DNA of 64,000 nt, from positions 205,612 through 269,611 of the forward strand of contig JAIWNF010000060.1 in NCBI GenBank assembly GCA_025093555.1. The letters run 5' to 3'. The notes beneath the pieces are model-generated. The model searched no databases, had not been told where the DNA came from, and saw nothing but the letters and a program-made list of their open reading frames with translations. Numbering within the stretch: position 1 is the first letter of the stretch; the number at the start of each line of letters is the position of its first letter. A program made the translations under genes and the position numbers. The stretch is from Circinella umbellata (lineage: Eukaryota; Mucoromycota; Mucoromycetes; Mucorales; Lichtheimiaceae). This document shows positions 25,740-36,890 of this stretch, piece by piece.

Positions 25740-27237
25740 TTAGGTATATCGTGGTGGTGGAGAAAAAGCTGGATCGAATGATGCTTGTGGTTGATGTGAG
25801 TAATCGAGATGCCGTGACTCTGCTGTATTATCATCGTCTGTTGCGCCAAACAACATGATAGTATTGCGCACGTCGCCATAGGCTGGAGGGGGTGGGAGTG
25901 TGCCTTGTTTTGGTGCTAAGGCTGCCTCTCGTAGATTGGCTAACGGATGAAAATACAGGATGCCGATCACAAAAAAAATTCAGTTACTGAACATTGTCTT
26001 TTTATCCAAACACGCTTCATACATAGTCCCGTCTAAGCTACTTATTTTTCCTTTCTTACCAGGTGCGAATAAATAATCATCTTCTCCAAAATTTACAGAA
26101 ACTTGAGCAGGTCCAATGGCACCTACGACAGGAAAGACAGGAAATTTAAATCCAATTGAAGCTTTACCGAGATTCTAGAAGAGAAAAAGAAATATTTAAT
26201 AAATTGCCCCGTTAGGTAAATACATTATATGCAATAATCCTTTCTTTTGCTTTCTCGTTCATCTGTTTGTTTTTTTCGCCAATTCAAAATATTTAATCTT
26301 ACTTTTCCGTTTCGCGTAAAAAATACAGTGTTTGAGTTGCAAAGATATCCAACACCAATTACATCTCCTTCTTTATACGGCGGTCCATACGGTCGTCCTA
26401 CCAGCGGATCACTTGCATGAACAGCGCCTGTATGTGAATGATAAGCAACTGAATGTCGGTGCCAACCTAAAAAGAGAAATATTTTTAGTAAATATGTTTA
26501 ACAAACAAAAAAAAAAAGTTAAGGGAGAAAGGTTAATATGAAGAAAAAATTGTCTCTTTTTATACCCGGTAATCTCCAACATGGATAAGGTTTTGTCCCT
26601 AAACCGATTGCTACGCGATCTTGTTCTCCAAGCTGTAAAATTTTAACTTCCCAATAAACAAATTCTTGATTCATTGGAATAGGTAAGTTTGTCATTACAC
26701 AACCTTGTCCTTGACAAAATATAATCGTTGTATTATCCATAACAGCTGCATTAGAATCGTCGTCTGTATCCGTCATTCGTTCATTTTCGATAAAAGTCCA
26801 GGCGCCTACTCCTCTTTCGCGTACAACAGGTGCTGTAGTCACGTCGAACCATTCGGTCGACCTTGGCGGATTTCTCGTTTGCCATGCTAAAAATAATAAT
26901 GTTTGTTTTCAATGTCAATATATTATGCTGGGTAGCAAAAATAAAATAAATAATAAAACTCGAGGTTCGTTGTCATGGCAACTGAATGTCTTCTAAAGAG
27001 AAAGTTATTTTTACCAATGACTTGTTCAAGTTCTTGTCGATACTCAGGTGAAGCCGCTGTTGTTTCTCGAAGCGCTTGCCATTCTTCGTTAATATTGTTT
27101 GATGGCATTGGGTCATCTCGTGTATTTTGTCGTGCTTTTCGACGAAACATGCGCAATCCCACGCAACATATAATGGCACCAATCAAAACAATGCAAATTA
27201 CAATAACAGCGTAAAAACCATCATAATTTATACCCAT
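25740..27237 (-). CDS. SSH4: SSH4/EAR1-like SPRY-domain endosomal adaptor for Rsp5
   Basis: Five exons (27237-27015, 26886-26566, 26466-26303, 26174-26060, 25939-25740) give 340 residues. There is a short N-terminus, one transmembrane helix (about 10-31) with a Cys pair and Arg/Lys stop-transfer, then a SPRY domain: WTFIENERM, VYWEVKIL, VAIGLGTKPYP, GDVIGVGYL, VFFTRNGK and FPVVGAIGPAQVSVNFG. The C-terminal tail has two PPxY motifs, PPAY (about 292-295) and PPRY (336-339), close to the end. Yeast Ssh4 and Ear1 use this layout to bring the Nedd4-type ligase Rsp5 to endosomal and vacuolar cargo. The match in order and length is good. Cargo is unknown. Confidence 0.88.
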
Positions 27238-27645
27238 GATTCTGCTGAAGGCTATATATTGGGTAAGATGTCAGACAAAAAACACGGTGTCTTTCTTTGT
27301 GGGGAAGGGAAGGGGGACGGGGCAACAGAGGAGCTTTTGGAGAGAGAGGAGAAAAAAAAAAGAAGGGCGGTTTCTGTTTTTTGCCTATGTGCAGTGTGGC
27401 CCTGTGTGTGTTGAGTTTGATAGATTTTTTTTTTTGGATAATTAAGTTATGCTTGATTGTTGGAGCTAAAAAGTATATCGTACAAGAAAAGAAAAGGGCC
27501 TAAGGAATTGTGTGAATGTGTAGTGTGCTTGCGGAGAGAATGACTCGCCTCTCTTGGCAAAAAAAAAAGTTCCATTTTGGTATATATTGTTTTATTTTAT
27601 TATTGTGTATCAATCACAAAAAACTAACTTCTTGTATCATATAAT
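27238..27645. other. Gap upstream of the SSH4-like gene
   Basis: About 400 bp, G/A-rich on the plus strand between 27300 and 27370. It includes the SSH4-like promoter and the 3' end of the aldose epimerase gene. Open frames in the purine-rich part are low-complexity and not credible. Confidence 0.5.
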
Positions 27646-29556
27646 TTAATCATCCTTACGGACAGAAAAGTGATATTCAGCATGATGCGTATATTTCTCA
27701 TCTTTACGGAGAATACCAGTATGCTCTTCTCCCCCTATAAGTTTCCAATAATAAAATGATTGAACCGAAAGCAAAAAAAAAAAAAAAAGAAGAAAAATAC
27801 GTGAGTATCTTGATTTCTTGTGAACCCTTTTAAAAATTTAAATGATGATCTCTCACTTAAATTTTTCCATATAGAAAGAAAAAATTCCCGCCACTCAATT
27901 CTCTTGTGTAACTTTATAACACTAGAAGAAGCTGAAGACCATATTTGGTATAAATTTTCCTTTAAACTTACATTCAGGATTATTGATGCCATCAACATAA
28001 TTTTCTGTCTCGAGTACCAAACAGCCGTATTTTTGAACATATTCATGTTTATCATCGTCGTCATCATTGCAACGTCGATCATGATGACCGTGATGTTTAT
28101 GATGTTTCTTTTTTTTAATAGGCAATGTACCATCTAAACCATGACAGGAATAAAATTGAAGCGCTACTTGGTCAGTCTTGATGGCCAATTGAATACCGGT
28201 ACTAGGAGCATAAACTGTCGCTTGATATTCATCAGGGTTCGGTTCAGAGAATATCCAACAATTATCATAACCAATACAATCAAATCTAGCCATTGGTAAC
28301 AAAAATATGTTTTGTATGGGTCAAGTCAATAATAAGAATCAACAGCATATGAACACGCAAATTTTTGTAATGAAAGTATAGTTTACCCGCACTCGGTTGC
28401 TTCTTGCAAATCTTGACCGATGGATTTGGCGGAACGGAAGTCAAGAGCTGTACCTTCAACATTAGAAAACTCACCAGTAGGAATCAAACTACCGTCTGTC
28501 TTAATAAATTTGTCCGATGCAATCTGTAAGACATGATCTTCAACAGTTTCACTCGTTGTGAATGCATCAAGATTCCAGTAACCATGTTGACTCAACATCA
28601 TGATTGTATCCTGGTCGGTGGTGCCTTCATAATCGATATGCCATTCTTGGTTATCATTAACAGCGTCTATAATAATCAAAAAAAATGAATATTACATATA
28701 TTAATTACCATCATAAACACTTGGTATTTCTTTTGAAGTATCATCTTATCTATATCTCATTATGTAAACTTACATTTAACAATAATATCGGCTGTGCCTG
28801 GGAATCCTTCATCACCATCAGGCGATGTCAACTTAAAACTAACATTGTTCTTGCCCTTGTCAATCAAAGTCCAGTTCAATCTATCAAATCCCATATCGCC
28901 ACCATGTAATGTTGTGATATCATTTTCATTAAGTGGAGTATGATATTCGGTATCATCGATCGTGAAAGTTCCATTGGCAATACGGTTAGCATAACGACCC
29001 ACAACAGCTGTATGATACAAGATTATGCATGTCAAGGGGTCGCGTAAGCTTTAAGTTAATATTTCTCATACAATTGTAAAAAGAAAAATCATATTTTTCT
29101 ACATTATCTATGTACCTGCAAGGAAACCAGGAACATCAGATTGAAGATTATATTGCGTAGTCTGTTCAAGGGGATCAAAAAGTTATTACTCATGCGATTA
29201 TCAAACAACGGCTTAAAAATAAAATCTTTTTAATGTTGATCTCTTACATCATCCCAACCAAGAATAACATCGCGGGGAACTCCATTTTTGTCATCTACCC
29301 AAAGATTCTGTGAAGAAAAATTAAAGTATAATTATGATAGGTAATAAACAAATAAGTTGTTTGTAAAAACAAAGTAGGAATAGAACAAAAAAGAGATATT
29401 TACAGTGAGTGTGGCTCCATATTCAATAAAGGATGCTTCAATACCCTTAGCTTTAATGGTATGCCTACGGAATGGATCATTACCACCATGGGTAGGTTTA
29501 GCTTGTGTTATCAGGGCAGCACTGAGTACAGCAGCAAAAGTTAAAATTGTAACCAT
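27646..29556 (-). CDS. Secreted aldose 1-epimerase (galactose mutarotase family)
   Basis: Seven exons (29556-29404, 29307-29248, 29161-29116, 29007-28774, 28666-28387, 28285-27972, 27734-27646) give 391 residues. A cleavable signal peptide covers about residues 1-19. Family landmarks are present: SFIEYGATLT near the N-terminus, GRYANRIANG, LHGG, the histidine segment QHGYWNLDAF, GYDNCWIF, and the catalytic-Glu segment LETENYVDGINNPE, followed by HTGILRKDEKY...YHF at the end. The enzyme interconverts alpha and beta anomers of aldoses. The signal peptide points to the cell wall or medium. An unusual Lys/His/Asp-rich insert (about 315-338, KKKKHHKHHGHHDRRC and a run of Asp) sits between the core and the catalytic Glu. 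Confidence 0.92.
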
Positions 29557-30157
29557 GGTTATAATTTTCTTTCAAATTGTCAAGAGAGAGACAGGTAGAG
29601 AGAAAAACGATTTTAAAATGAAAAAAAAAAAAAACAAAAAACAAAAAAAAAATGACAACATTTATATATCATTTGAAGCCTCCAATGTTATTTTCTCATC
29701 AATGCCTAAGAGAAATAAAGACATAATTATTCCCCTTTTGTTCAAAATCATCCGACGAAATAAAAGGGACGTGAACACAAAGGGTAAACTGTGGTTGCGT
29801 ATTATTTCCCATCCGCAACGATGGGTGACATAATCAAAAGATTCCTTTTCTTTTCTCTGCACATTTTACTATTTGAACAATAAAAAATCAGCACCCACAA
29901 ATACGCGGAAATATTTAGAGAGAAAAAAATGGGTTAACGATATATATATATATATATATCTTTCTTAAGTTATTTCTCCAAAAAAAAAGAATGAAAGCGG
30001 GGTAAGGAGAAAAAAAGAAGAAAAAAACGAATAAAAAATACGAGATGGATTATGTAACAAGGAAAGAAGACTGTACAGAAAAAAAAACGTGGGAGAAGGA
30101 AGTGGAAATGTGTGTGGGGGATAGACTTTACAAACAAAACGTTTTTTTCTTTTTTTT
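29557..30157. other. Intergenic region with AT microsatellite
   Basis: Promoter side of the aldose epimerase gene and 3' side of the next gene. It includes an (AT)n tract at about 29940-29959 and long purine-rich stretches. Open frames here are homopolymer-driven. No gene is supported. Confidence 0.55.
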
Positions 30158-31731
30158 TTAATAATGTTGATCAAAAAAGGTGAAAGGCTCAGCACGGCGT
30201 TGCATCAAAGGGTATTCTTGCTGGCTTCTCCATTGATCAAGTTGACGATGACGGAAAAATAGATCACCATTCATGGGTGGTCCTAATGGCTTATTCAATA
30301 AAAGATCACTACCTTTGGGCATAATATCAAGGTCGAGTCCTGTAGAGAACGGAGAGTACCAGCTCTGAATCTGCGGCTTGTTATTCTCCATTACAGGTGT
30401 TTTTGTAACGCTTTCAACCTCATCTTCGGTAGTGATGTCATCATCGTAATCGTCGTCTTTAATTGATTGCTGTTCTTCAGTCATTAAAGAATTTTCCTCT
30501 GTAGTACAAGACATACTGTCGGTCAAAATAGTATCTGTGATAATCGTCGATGTCGTGGTTGTAGTAGTTGACGAATTATCATCCTCTGAATGGGTCGTGG
30601 AAATAACAGCAGCAGCGGCTTCAGATTTAATACTGGAAGAACGTTTTTTCTTTTTGTCACTAACGTTTATCCATTTATGATCATCATCATCAGATGACTC
30701 GATTGACAATTGATCTTCTTGTAATTCTAGTTTGGTTGATGGAGGCTGTTGTTGTTCCTGCTCTTGTAGTAGTACAGGGGTGATTGTCGTAGCACCTTCG
30801 GTGCAACGCATCTGATCAGTTGTTGTTTGTTGTTGTTGTGTTTGTGCTGCGTGATGTGCTGCGGAGGCAGAAACATGAGTCAGCTTATTAGACTGACGTA
30901 TTGCTGCAGATGTATTAGCTGTCACAGCAAAAGTTTGTGTACGTTTCGTTTTCTTTCGTCGTTTACTATGCGTTGATGAAGATGGTCGTGTTGATGATAG
31001 CTTGGTTTGCTGATCGACAATGACGTTCAAAGTTTCATGGTCCGTGGGTGAACTGATGCATGAAGCAATTGATTTTAAAGGTTGTTGAAAAGGAACCTAA
31101 TAGCGGTAGAAAGAATTTCCTCATTAATTTTTTTCCGGAGCTTTTTTACACTGTATAATTTTACACTAAAAAAATATTTTTTTGATCTTTTTTCCATATA
31201 CATCCATAAACGCATGCTATTTTATTTCCTTTCATCCGGGTTCAGAAAAAAATAAATAAATATAAATACCTTTTGAAAAGTAATAAATGCAAATACTGCC
31301 AAAACTCCTATCCAGGTCGACGAAGGAAGCAATCTTTTTAAACGGGGCAAAAGACGTCTCGTTGTTGTTGTCGTCGTCACTATCGTTGATTTTGGAGAAT
31401 CGAGTCTATTGCTACTACTATTATTATCGATATGCTGATGACTGGAGGATAATTGAGTTGTCGGATGATTATATGAAAAAACGAACGCAGTCGAAGCCAG
31501 TCTAGAAATCGAACGAGCGTTAATAAATTGTTGTTGTTGTAATGATGTTGTAGAAGGTTCGGAAAAGAATGGTTGGTGTTGTGGTAACGTCGATGATACG
31601 GCAGCAAAATACCATGCTTTCACTTGACTTTGAATCGCCATGGCAAGAATGACCACAAGTGAAATGAGAATTAGAATCACTGGTGAAACGACTATAAAAG
31701 ACGTAATACGCAAGCCTCGTGAGGTACGCAT
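30158..31731 (-). CDS. Uncharacterised membrane protein, Ser/Thr/Asp-rich
   Basis: Two exons, 31731-31270 and 31096-30158, join in phase 0 and give 466 residues. A hydrophobic helix lies near the N-terminus (about 10-33, TSFIVVSPVILILISLVVIL). A second, shorter one (WIGVLAVFAFITFQ, about 139-152) ends exon 1. The rest is low-complexity: a basic patch (SKRRKKTKR), Gln-rich and acidic stretches, then a better-ordered C-terminus with QSWYSPFSTGLDLDIMPKG and NGDLFFRHRQLDQW. I do not recognise the family. The first exon and its upstream region have a decayed inverted copy at 36231-36890. Confidence 0.75.
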
Positions 31732-32060
31732 TATTGGATACGTCGTATATATTTGTTTGTTATAAAAAAAGGGGAAGGGGAGGGGGTAAAGGATTTTTTC
31801 AAAGGATTGGAAAAGGAAAGTAAAGAGAAGGATAAAAGATACAAGTAAAAAAAAAAATCGGGCTGGAACCCAATTGATGTTTTTTTTTGGTGCTGCTATT
31901 GAATGCTGCCTGCACCACCGGTTTCTGATTTTTTTTTCCTTTTTTATCTTTGCTTTTAATTATTTATTGTCAACTGACAGCTTGTTACTATTATAATTTC
32001 CAAAGTATGGCGTACAGTATATTTAACAAGTCCCATCTTATAAAAGAAATAATTACCATC
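31290..32060 (-). repeat. Parent segment of an inverted partial gene duplication
   Basis: Exon 1 of the 30158-31731 gene and about 330 bp upstream are matched in opposite orientation at 36231-36890. Shared landmarks are the peptide pieces IQSQVK and STLPQHQPFFSE, and the upstream DNA tttcttttataagatggg (plus-strand form at the copy). Confidence 0.9.
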
Positions 32061-33431
32061 GAAATAAAAGACATATGTATTAATAATTATTAATAATAGT
32101 TTCTGTTACATCAATCGAAACTAATTTTTTCTCAGGCATTTTTGATTGGCTGACGCCACTCGAAAAGGAGGTAGCTAAAAAGACAAGATTTCATAACCCA
32201 TCGATCGCTCAATGTTGTCCGATCGGGACAATGGATTAAACAGCTGCGTTTGAACCATACTGTTGATGAAAGCTTGTTTCCTGTATCAATTTGCTGTTGT
32301 GTCAGTGGAATGCTTAGTTATGGATAATTTATCGTGATTACTTACGCGAATCCTGACAATATATAAATATTTACCTATGGCCATTAATAAGTACTGACTT
32401 ATGGATCCATATAGTACTGGAATGCTGTATTGCCAAAGCTTGACGATGAGCTTCGTTCCTGCAGATTACACTTTGTATATGTAATGTCACATCCACATAT
32501 ATATGGGTATATCATTCAATAACTTGTTTAAACATCACTTAATGCTTAACTACATCGAAACAAAAAAAAGGCATCCAATCAACTGTAAACTATAATTAAT
32601 CATATGAAAATTTAGTGAAACTAGGAATGCTCATTACTATTCATGTGTTAACGTAATTTTTTTTCAGATTGAAAAACTATACTATAGTTCGATACAGTAT
32701 TTTCTATGTAATTATGAATATACTTTGTTCTGGTCCTCAACTTAAATGAAATAAATTTTGATAAAATATATGTTCGTGCGTCTGCTCTTTTCATGTCTGT
32801 ATGATTTAATTTAAAATATAATGTATTCTAACAGTTTGCTGAGTGACAAGTTGGTGCAGTAGTTACATACCTTGGTGAAAAAAATCCTTACTTGGAGAAT
32901 TCTGAACAAACTAATAATCGACCATCACATAAAGTTGATGATGGTAATAATTTAATTTAGTTGCTGTTTTACCCGATATTCCAATGAAAATTTCAATTGG
33001 GTTTATAACGCAATACGTTTTAGTTATAGGTTTAGTTTATTATAACTCTAACTATATGTTCATGTATATATCGAAACTTCTAGTTTTTTTATGTCCAACG
33101 TAGCATTAGTGTTAAACTCATTTGTATCATCTACCGGGTTGAAAACAAAAAGATAGTTTAATCTGAGTGGCGTGAACTACTTAAATAATTCTGAGAGAAA
33201 GGTAATACAACTTTTTATTATATATACTGATATCATTACTGCTATTATTCATTGAGAAGAGATTCATAGAACATATATCGTCACATGATGTTGGCTTATA
33301 TTTATATATTGTAATCAAATTCAAGTAGGTCTAAAAAGTATTTTTTTGATTTGGGAAAAGGAGAAAGAATGTTTCAATTATTTCCATCATAATTGTTAAA
33401 AATAGTTAAACGGTTATGGGTTACATTGTGT
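32061..33431. other. Gene-poor intergenic region
   Basis: AT-rich 1.4 kb with no supported coding frame or RNA gene. Confidence 0.5.
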
Positions 33432-34639
33432 TTATTTACCTGACATGTCTTGGTCGCTAATTACCATCGTGTTTTGTACCCAAAAATCGATTGGTTCTCT
33501 GCTGGCTACAACGTTATCGATAGTGTGCGCGCTATCCTCTTCATATAATAAACCATTCAAAAGTCCGGCTGCATGATTTGACATATCCCATGCTGTTTCT
33601 TCGTTTTCTCCTGCTGGATCCCGTACACATGCAGGTATTAAGGGACTACTTAATGGATCGCATAAACTATTCGGCTCCTCATCAGTCGTTGTCATTATTT
33701 CATCATGATATCCACCAAATAGTATATCCAGTGGCACAACAGGCTCCGCTGTTTTTATTTCCCCTCCCACAAGTTCCTCGCCGTTTATAATCGGCGACAA
33801 CAATGGTCGTAACTGTTGTGCCGCAGACGGTGTTGGTATCATTGATTCGTCTTCTGTTATCATAGTTGTAGCTCCTTGAAGTGGATCAGTCAGCATAGTA
33901 GTAATGGGTAGTGCTAACAGAGTCTCCACGGGTCGTATCTCATTTTCTTCTTTTTTTATAACTTCATGTGAGCTATTGACACTATGATTAACAGGTAGTA
34001 TTTGAGGCGGAGTCTTCTTTAACAGCTGAGGACGATGTTGCTTAAGTTTACCTCCAGTCATTATAGGTGCGGCATTATCATTCTTCTTTTTTTGGTTTCT
34101 ACGCTTCTTATTCCGTTCCGAAGTTTTTGTCAAATATTCGTACATTTGCATATCTTGTGGTATATTAGATTGACTTAATTTAACCATCATACGACGCTTG
34201 GCCAGTGTCAAATTTGCGCTTAGGTTTTGACGGATGTTTACAAGGTCTTCTTGTGAATATTTGCACGCTTCTTCTCTCACAGCAGATTGACTAATAGTAA
34301 AATCATCACCATTAAATGACCAAGACGATGATGACGATGACGATAAACATCGTTTTATCGGTTTCCTCTTTTGCTGTTGTCGTTGCTGCGGAAATCGGTT
34401 TTCATCTACCGTTGCCAGTCCCTCTCGCTTTTGACTCTTTTTGAATGAGCCTTTTGTCTTTCTTTATTTTATTTTTTTCCATGTCAAAATAATAAAAAAA
34501 AAATAGATAGATAATGTTGAGGATCCAAAAAAAAAATAAGACATTTGACAAAACGATCTTCTATATACACACTTTCTTTCTGTCTATTATTCAATGAAGA
34601 AGAATCTTACTTGATCGGACGTGGAGAGTCAACATTCAT
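33432..34639 (-). CDS. Uncharacterised basic/acidic, probably nuclear protein
   Basis: A tiny first exon (34639-34611, MNVDSPRPIK) joins in phase 2 to 34461-33432, giving 352 residues. The protein has a Gln/Lys-rich start, a Ser run, a helical block (QEDLVNIRQNLSANLTLAKRR) and a strongly basic segment ERNKKRRNQKKKN that fits a nuclear signal. A Pro/acidic C-terminal half follows. The gene may continue, because the sequence at the stop (TCA-GGTAAATAA) also reads as a splice donor. I recognise no domain. The arrangement of basic region plus acidic tail would suit a transcription-related protein, but that is only inference. Confidence 0.55.
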
Positions 34640-35434
34640 TTCGAGTAAGGAAAAGCAAAGTAGGGAATAAGGCTTTGGCTTTGAAGTCTTAGAAGAAAAA
34701 GAGAAAGAGAAAAAGAGTTGCTTTGTGGCTATTGCACAAGACGAGAAGGGGAGGAAGAAGGGAGAAGGAAAAAAAATGGAAATAATATTATAATTATGGG
34801 TATGGTTACCTAAACTTTTTCTTATTAATGTCCCCAAATCCCAAATCATGTCCGCGCTAATATTACATATGGTTATGATGATTCTATCTTGCTCGATTAT
34901 TATAAGAGGATAACAGAGTGTCAAAATGACCTGTACTACACTCATCATAATACCTTTTACCTCATATAAAAAAGGAGGAACGCAAAAGTTTGATTGTCTG
35001 CCAGATTTTTTTTTTATTGTTCTCATCGTCGTTGTTATAGAAAACAATCTTTTCAAATGAACTTTCGAGTGACACAAGGGAAACACAAACGCATAACGTG
35101 CGATCAAATAATTATATTTTTTTACCCCCCTCCCCGTCTCGATCATAAGCATCTGACAAAGAATAGAGTCAGAGTTTTTTTTTTTAAAAAAAAAGCGAAA
35201 GAAGGCAACTTTTCAGAAAAGGACAAAAGTCAAGCATAATATCAAGCTTTGTTAACAAAAAATAAATTCGTCTTTTATAAAAAACAACACAAAAAGAAAA
35301 AAAGACCGAACCGAATAACAAATAGTGTAACAAAATCTAAACAAGTAAAAAATTACTTTTACATAGCAATGAGCCTAACGAGGTTTGACGAAATTTAAGC
35401 GACTTTTGCAATCCATCGCAAAGATAGAGCTCGA
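34640..35434. other. Intergenic, pyrimidine/purine-rich
   Basis: Upstream of the preceding gene. An open stretch across 34640-35152 (-) is rich in Phe/Ser/Ile from T-rich DNA and lacks motifs, so I treat it as 5' leader/promoter rather than coding. Confidence 0.5.
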
Positions 35435-35700
35435 GCAGCCCATCTATAGGAGCCGTGACAAGATTGATGCATTTGTTCGAATGTTTTTTTACTTGTTGTT
35501 TTATGATAATTGACCCACTGGCATTCTGTTTCTTCTATTCGTTGCTACTCAAGCCATATGGTTTTCCGTCAAGGCGTGTAGTAGCAATCAGGTCAATATT
35601 ACTTCCATACGGCTTTTCATTCGACGAACATACAAATCCAGCAATGGCTTGTAATACTATTGATTCATCTTGACTTGTTTGTGCGACGCATTCGTCACTA
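35435..35700 (-). pseudogene. Relic copy of a D...ExK (nuclease-like) multi-copy family
   Basis: Nucleotide-level match to 62220-62500 over about 250 bp. The reading frame corresponds to the segment that in the other copy reads SSNEKPYGSKIDLI...LSSNEWKK. Here the Trp codon of NEWK has become a TAG stop and other stops interrupt, so the copy is dead. Sequence on both sides is not clearly related to known genes. Confidence 0.7.
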
Positions 35701-35989
35701 TCAGATTCATCATAAAAGTTGTTTATATTTTATATATATCCCTATTGAAATGTTGCCATGAGACGCGTCTTTCTCTTCTAATAGACGAGTACATACCGAT
35801 GCTGTTGATTGTGAAAATTAATCCATGTCACTGTTGTAGCTGCGGTAAATGATAATAATATAGGATCGAGAAGAATATGACGATTATTGGTAATAAGACC
35901 ATTTTCTATATATTTTTTTCAAAATTGTATATAAATATATATACATTGATTATCATTCTTTTTTTTCTAAAAGAAAAAAGATATATATT

Positions 35990-36204
35990 ATTAGAACTTT
36001 ACTATAACACACCATTAATGCTGCCACTACACCAGCTGCAACAGAATGACCAGATGATCTTAAAGTCCAATAAGCAATAGATACTGTTAAAGCACCATTT
36101 AATGCACAAAAAACACGCATGGGTATATAAGGTACACCAGGAGGGATGAGTTCGAACAACTCTTTGACCTTTTTTGGTCCTTGGATAAGAACTAAGTGAT
36201 GTCT
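35990..36204 (-). pseudogene. Exon fragment of a protein O-mannosyltransferase (PMT)
   Basis: On the minus strand the frame reads GPKKVKELFELIPPGVPYIPMRVFC, then ALNGALTVSIAYWTLRSSGHS, then AAGVVAALMVCYSKVLI. The blocks VPY(I/V)xMRxFCALxGALTVxIAY and AALMVxYxxxLI are typical of the first luminal/membrane part of PMT family enzymes. Nothing before or after continues the gene, so this is one stray exon. Intact PMTs add mannose to Ser/Thr in the ER. Confidence 0.6.
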
Positions 36205-36230
36205 AAAAACAAGCTCTTAGATGATACATA

Positions 36231-36890
36231 ATGCTTACTTTGGTGATAATTATTTCTTTTATAAGATGGGACTTGTTAAATATACTGTACGCCATACTTT
36301 GGAAATTATAATAGTACTAAGCTGTCAGTTGACAATAAATAATCAGAAAAAAAATCGGAACGGCAATTGGTGGTTTTTTTTTCTTTTAACCCTCCTTTCC
36401 CATTTTTTTTTACAACAAACAACGTATCAAATAGTGCGAAGCTCATGAGGATCGCGCCTTACGTCTCTTATGGTCGTTTCACCAGTAATTTAAATTCTCA
36501 TTTCACTTGTGGTCATTCTTGCCATGGGGATTCAAAGTCAAGTAAAAGAATGGTATTTTGCTTCCGTATCATCGACTTTACCACAACACCAACCATTCTT
36601 TTCCGAATCTTCTACAGCATCATTACAACAACAGCAATTTATCAAGGCTCGTTCGATTTCTAGACTGACTTTAACTGCGCTCGTTTTATTATACAATCAT
36701 CCGATAACTTAATTACGCTCCAGTTACAAGCATGTCGATGATCATAGTAGTAGCAATAGACTCGATTCTCCAAAATCAAAGATAGTGATGACAACAACAA
36801 CAACAACGAGACGTCTTTTATTTCGTTTGAAAAAATTGCTCCCTTCATCGACCTGGATAGATGCTTTGGCAGTATTTAGTAATACATTTG
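36231..36890 (+). pseudogene. Decayed inverted copy of the promoter and exon 1 of the 30158-31731 gene
   Basis: The region 36509-36712 reads MVILAMGIQSQVKEWYF, STLPQHQPFFSES and LQQQQFIKARSISRL. This is nearly the exon 1 protein of the gene at 30158-31731, but it is broken afterwards by stops and shifts. The DNA match starts upstream at about 36231 and fades near 36890. Exon 2 is absent. Confidence 0.85.

Noticed and set aside
25484..25879. 131-codon open frame on the minus strand
   Set aside because: Overlaps the last exon of the SSH4-like gene in another frame and is otherwise T/A-rich low complexity.
27127..27503. Several overlapping Gly/Lys/Arg-rich open frames (+)
   Set aside because: Arise from one G/A-rich tract in the promoter of the SSH4-like gene. 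Three frames open at once is a compositional effect.
29405..29833. 142-codon open frame on the plus strand
   Set aside because: Antisense to exon 1 of the aldose epimerase, then a homopolymer-rich region. No motif.
34640..35152. Long open stretch upstream of the 33432-34639 gene (-)
   Set aside because: Composition is driven by T-rich DNA (Phe, Ser, Ile), no motif, and the in-frame ATG at 34639 gives a cleaner start that splices correctly.
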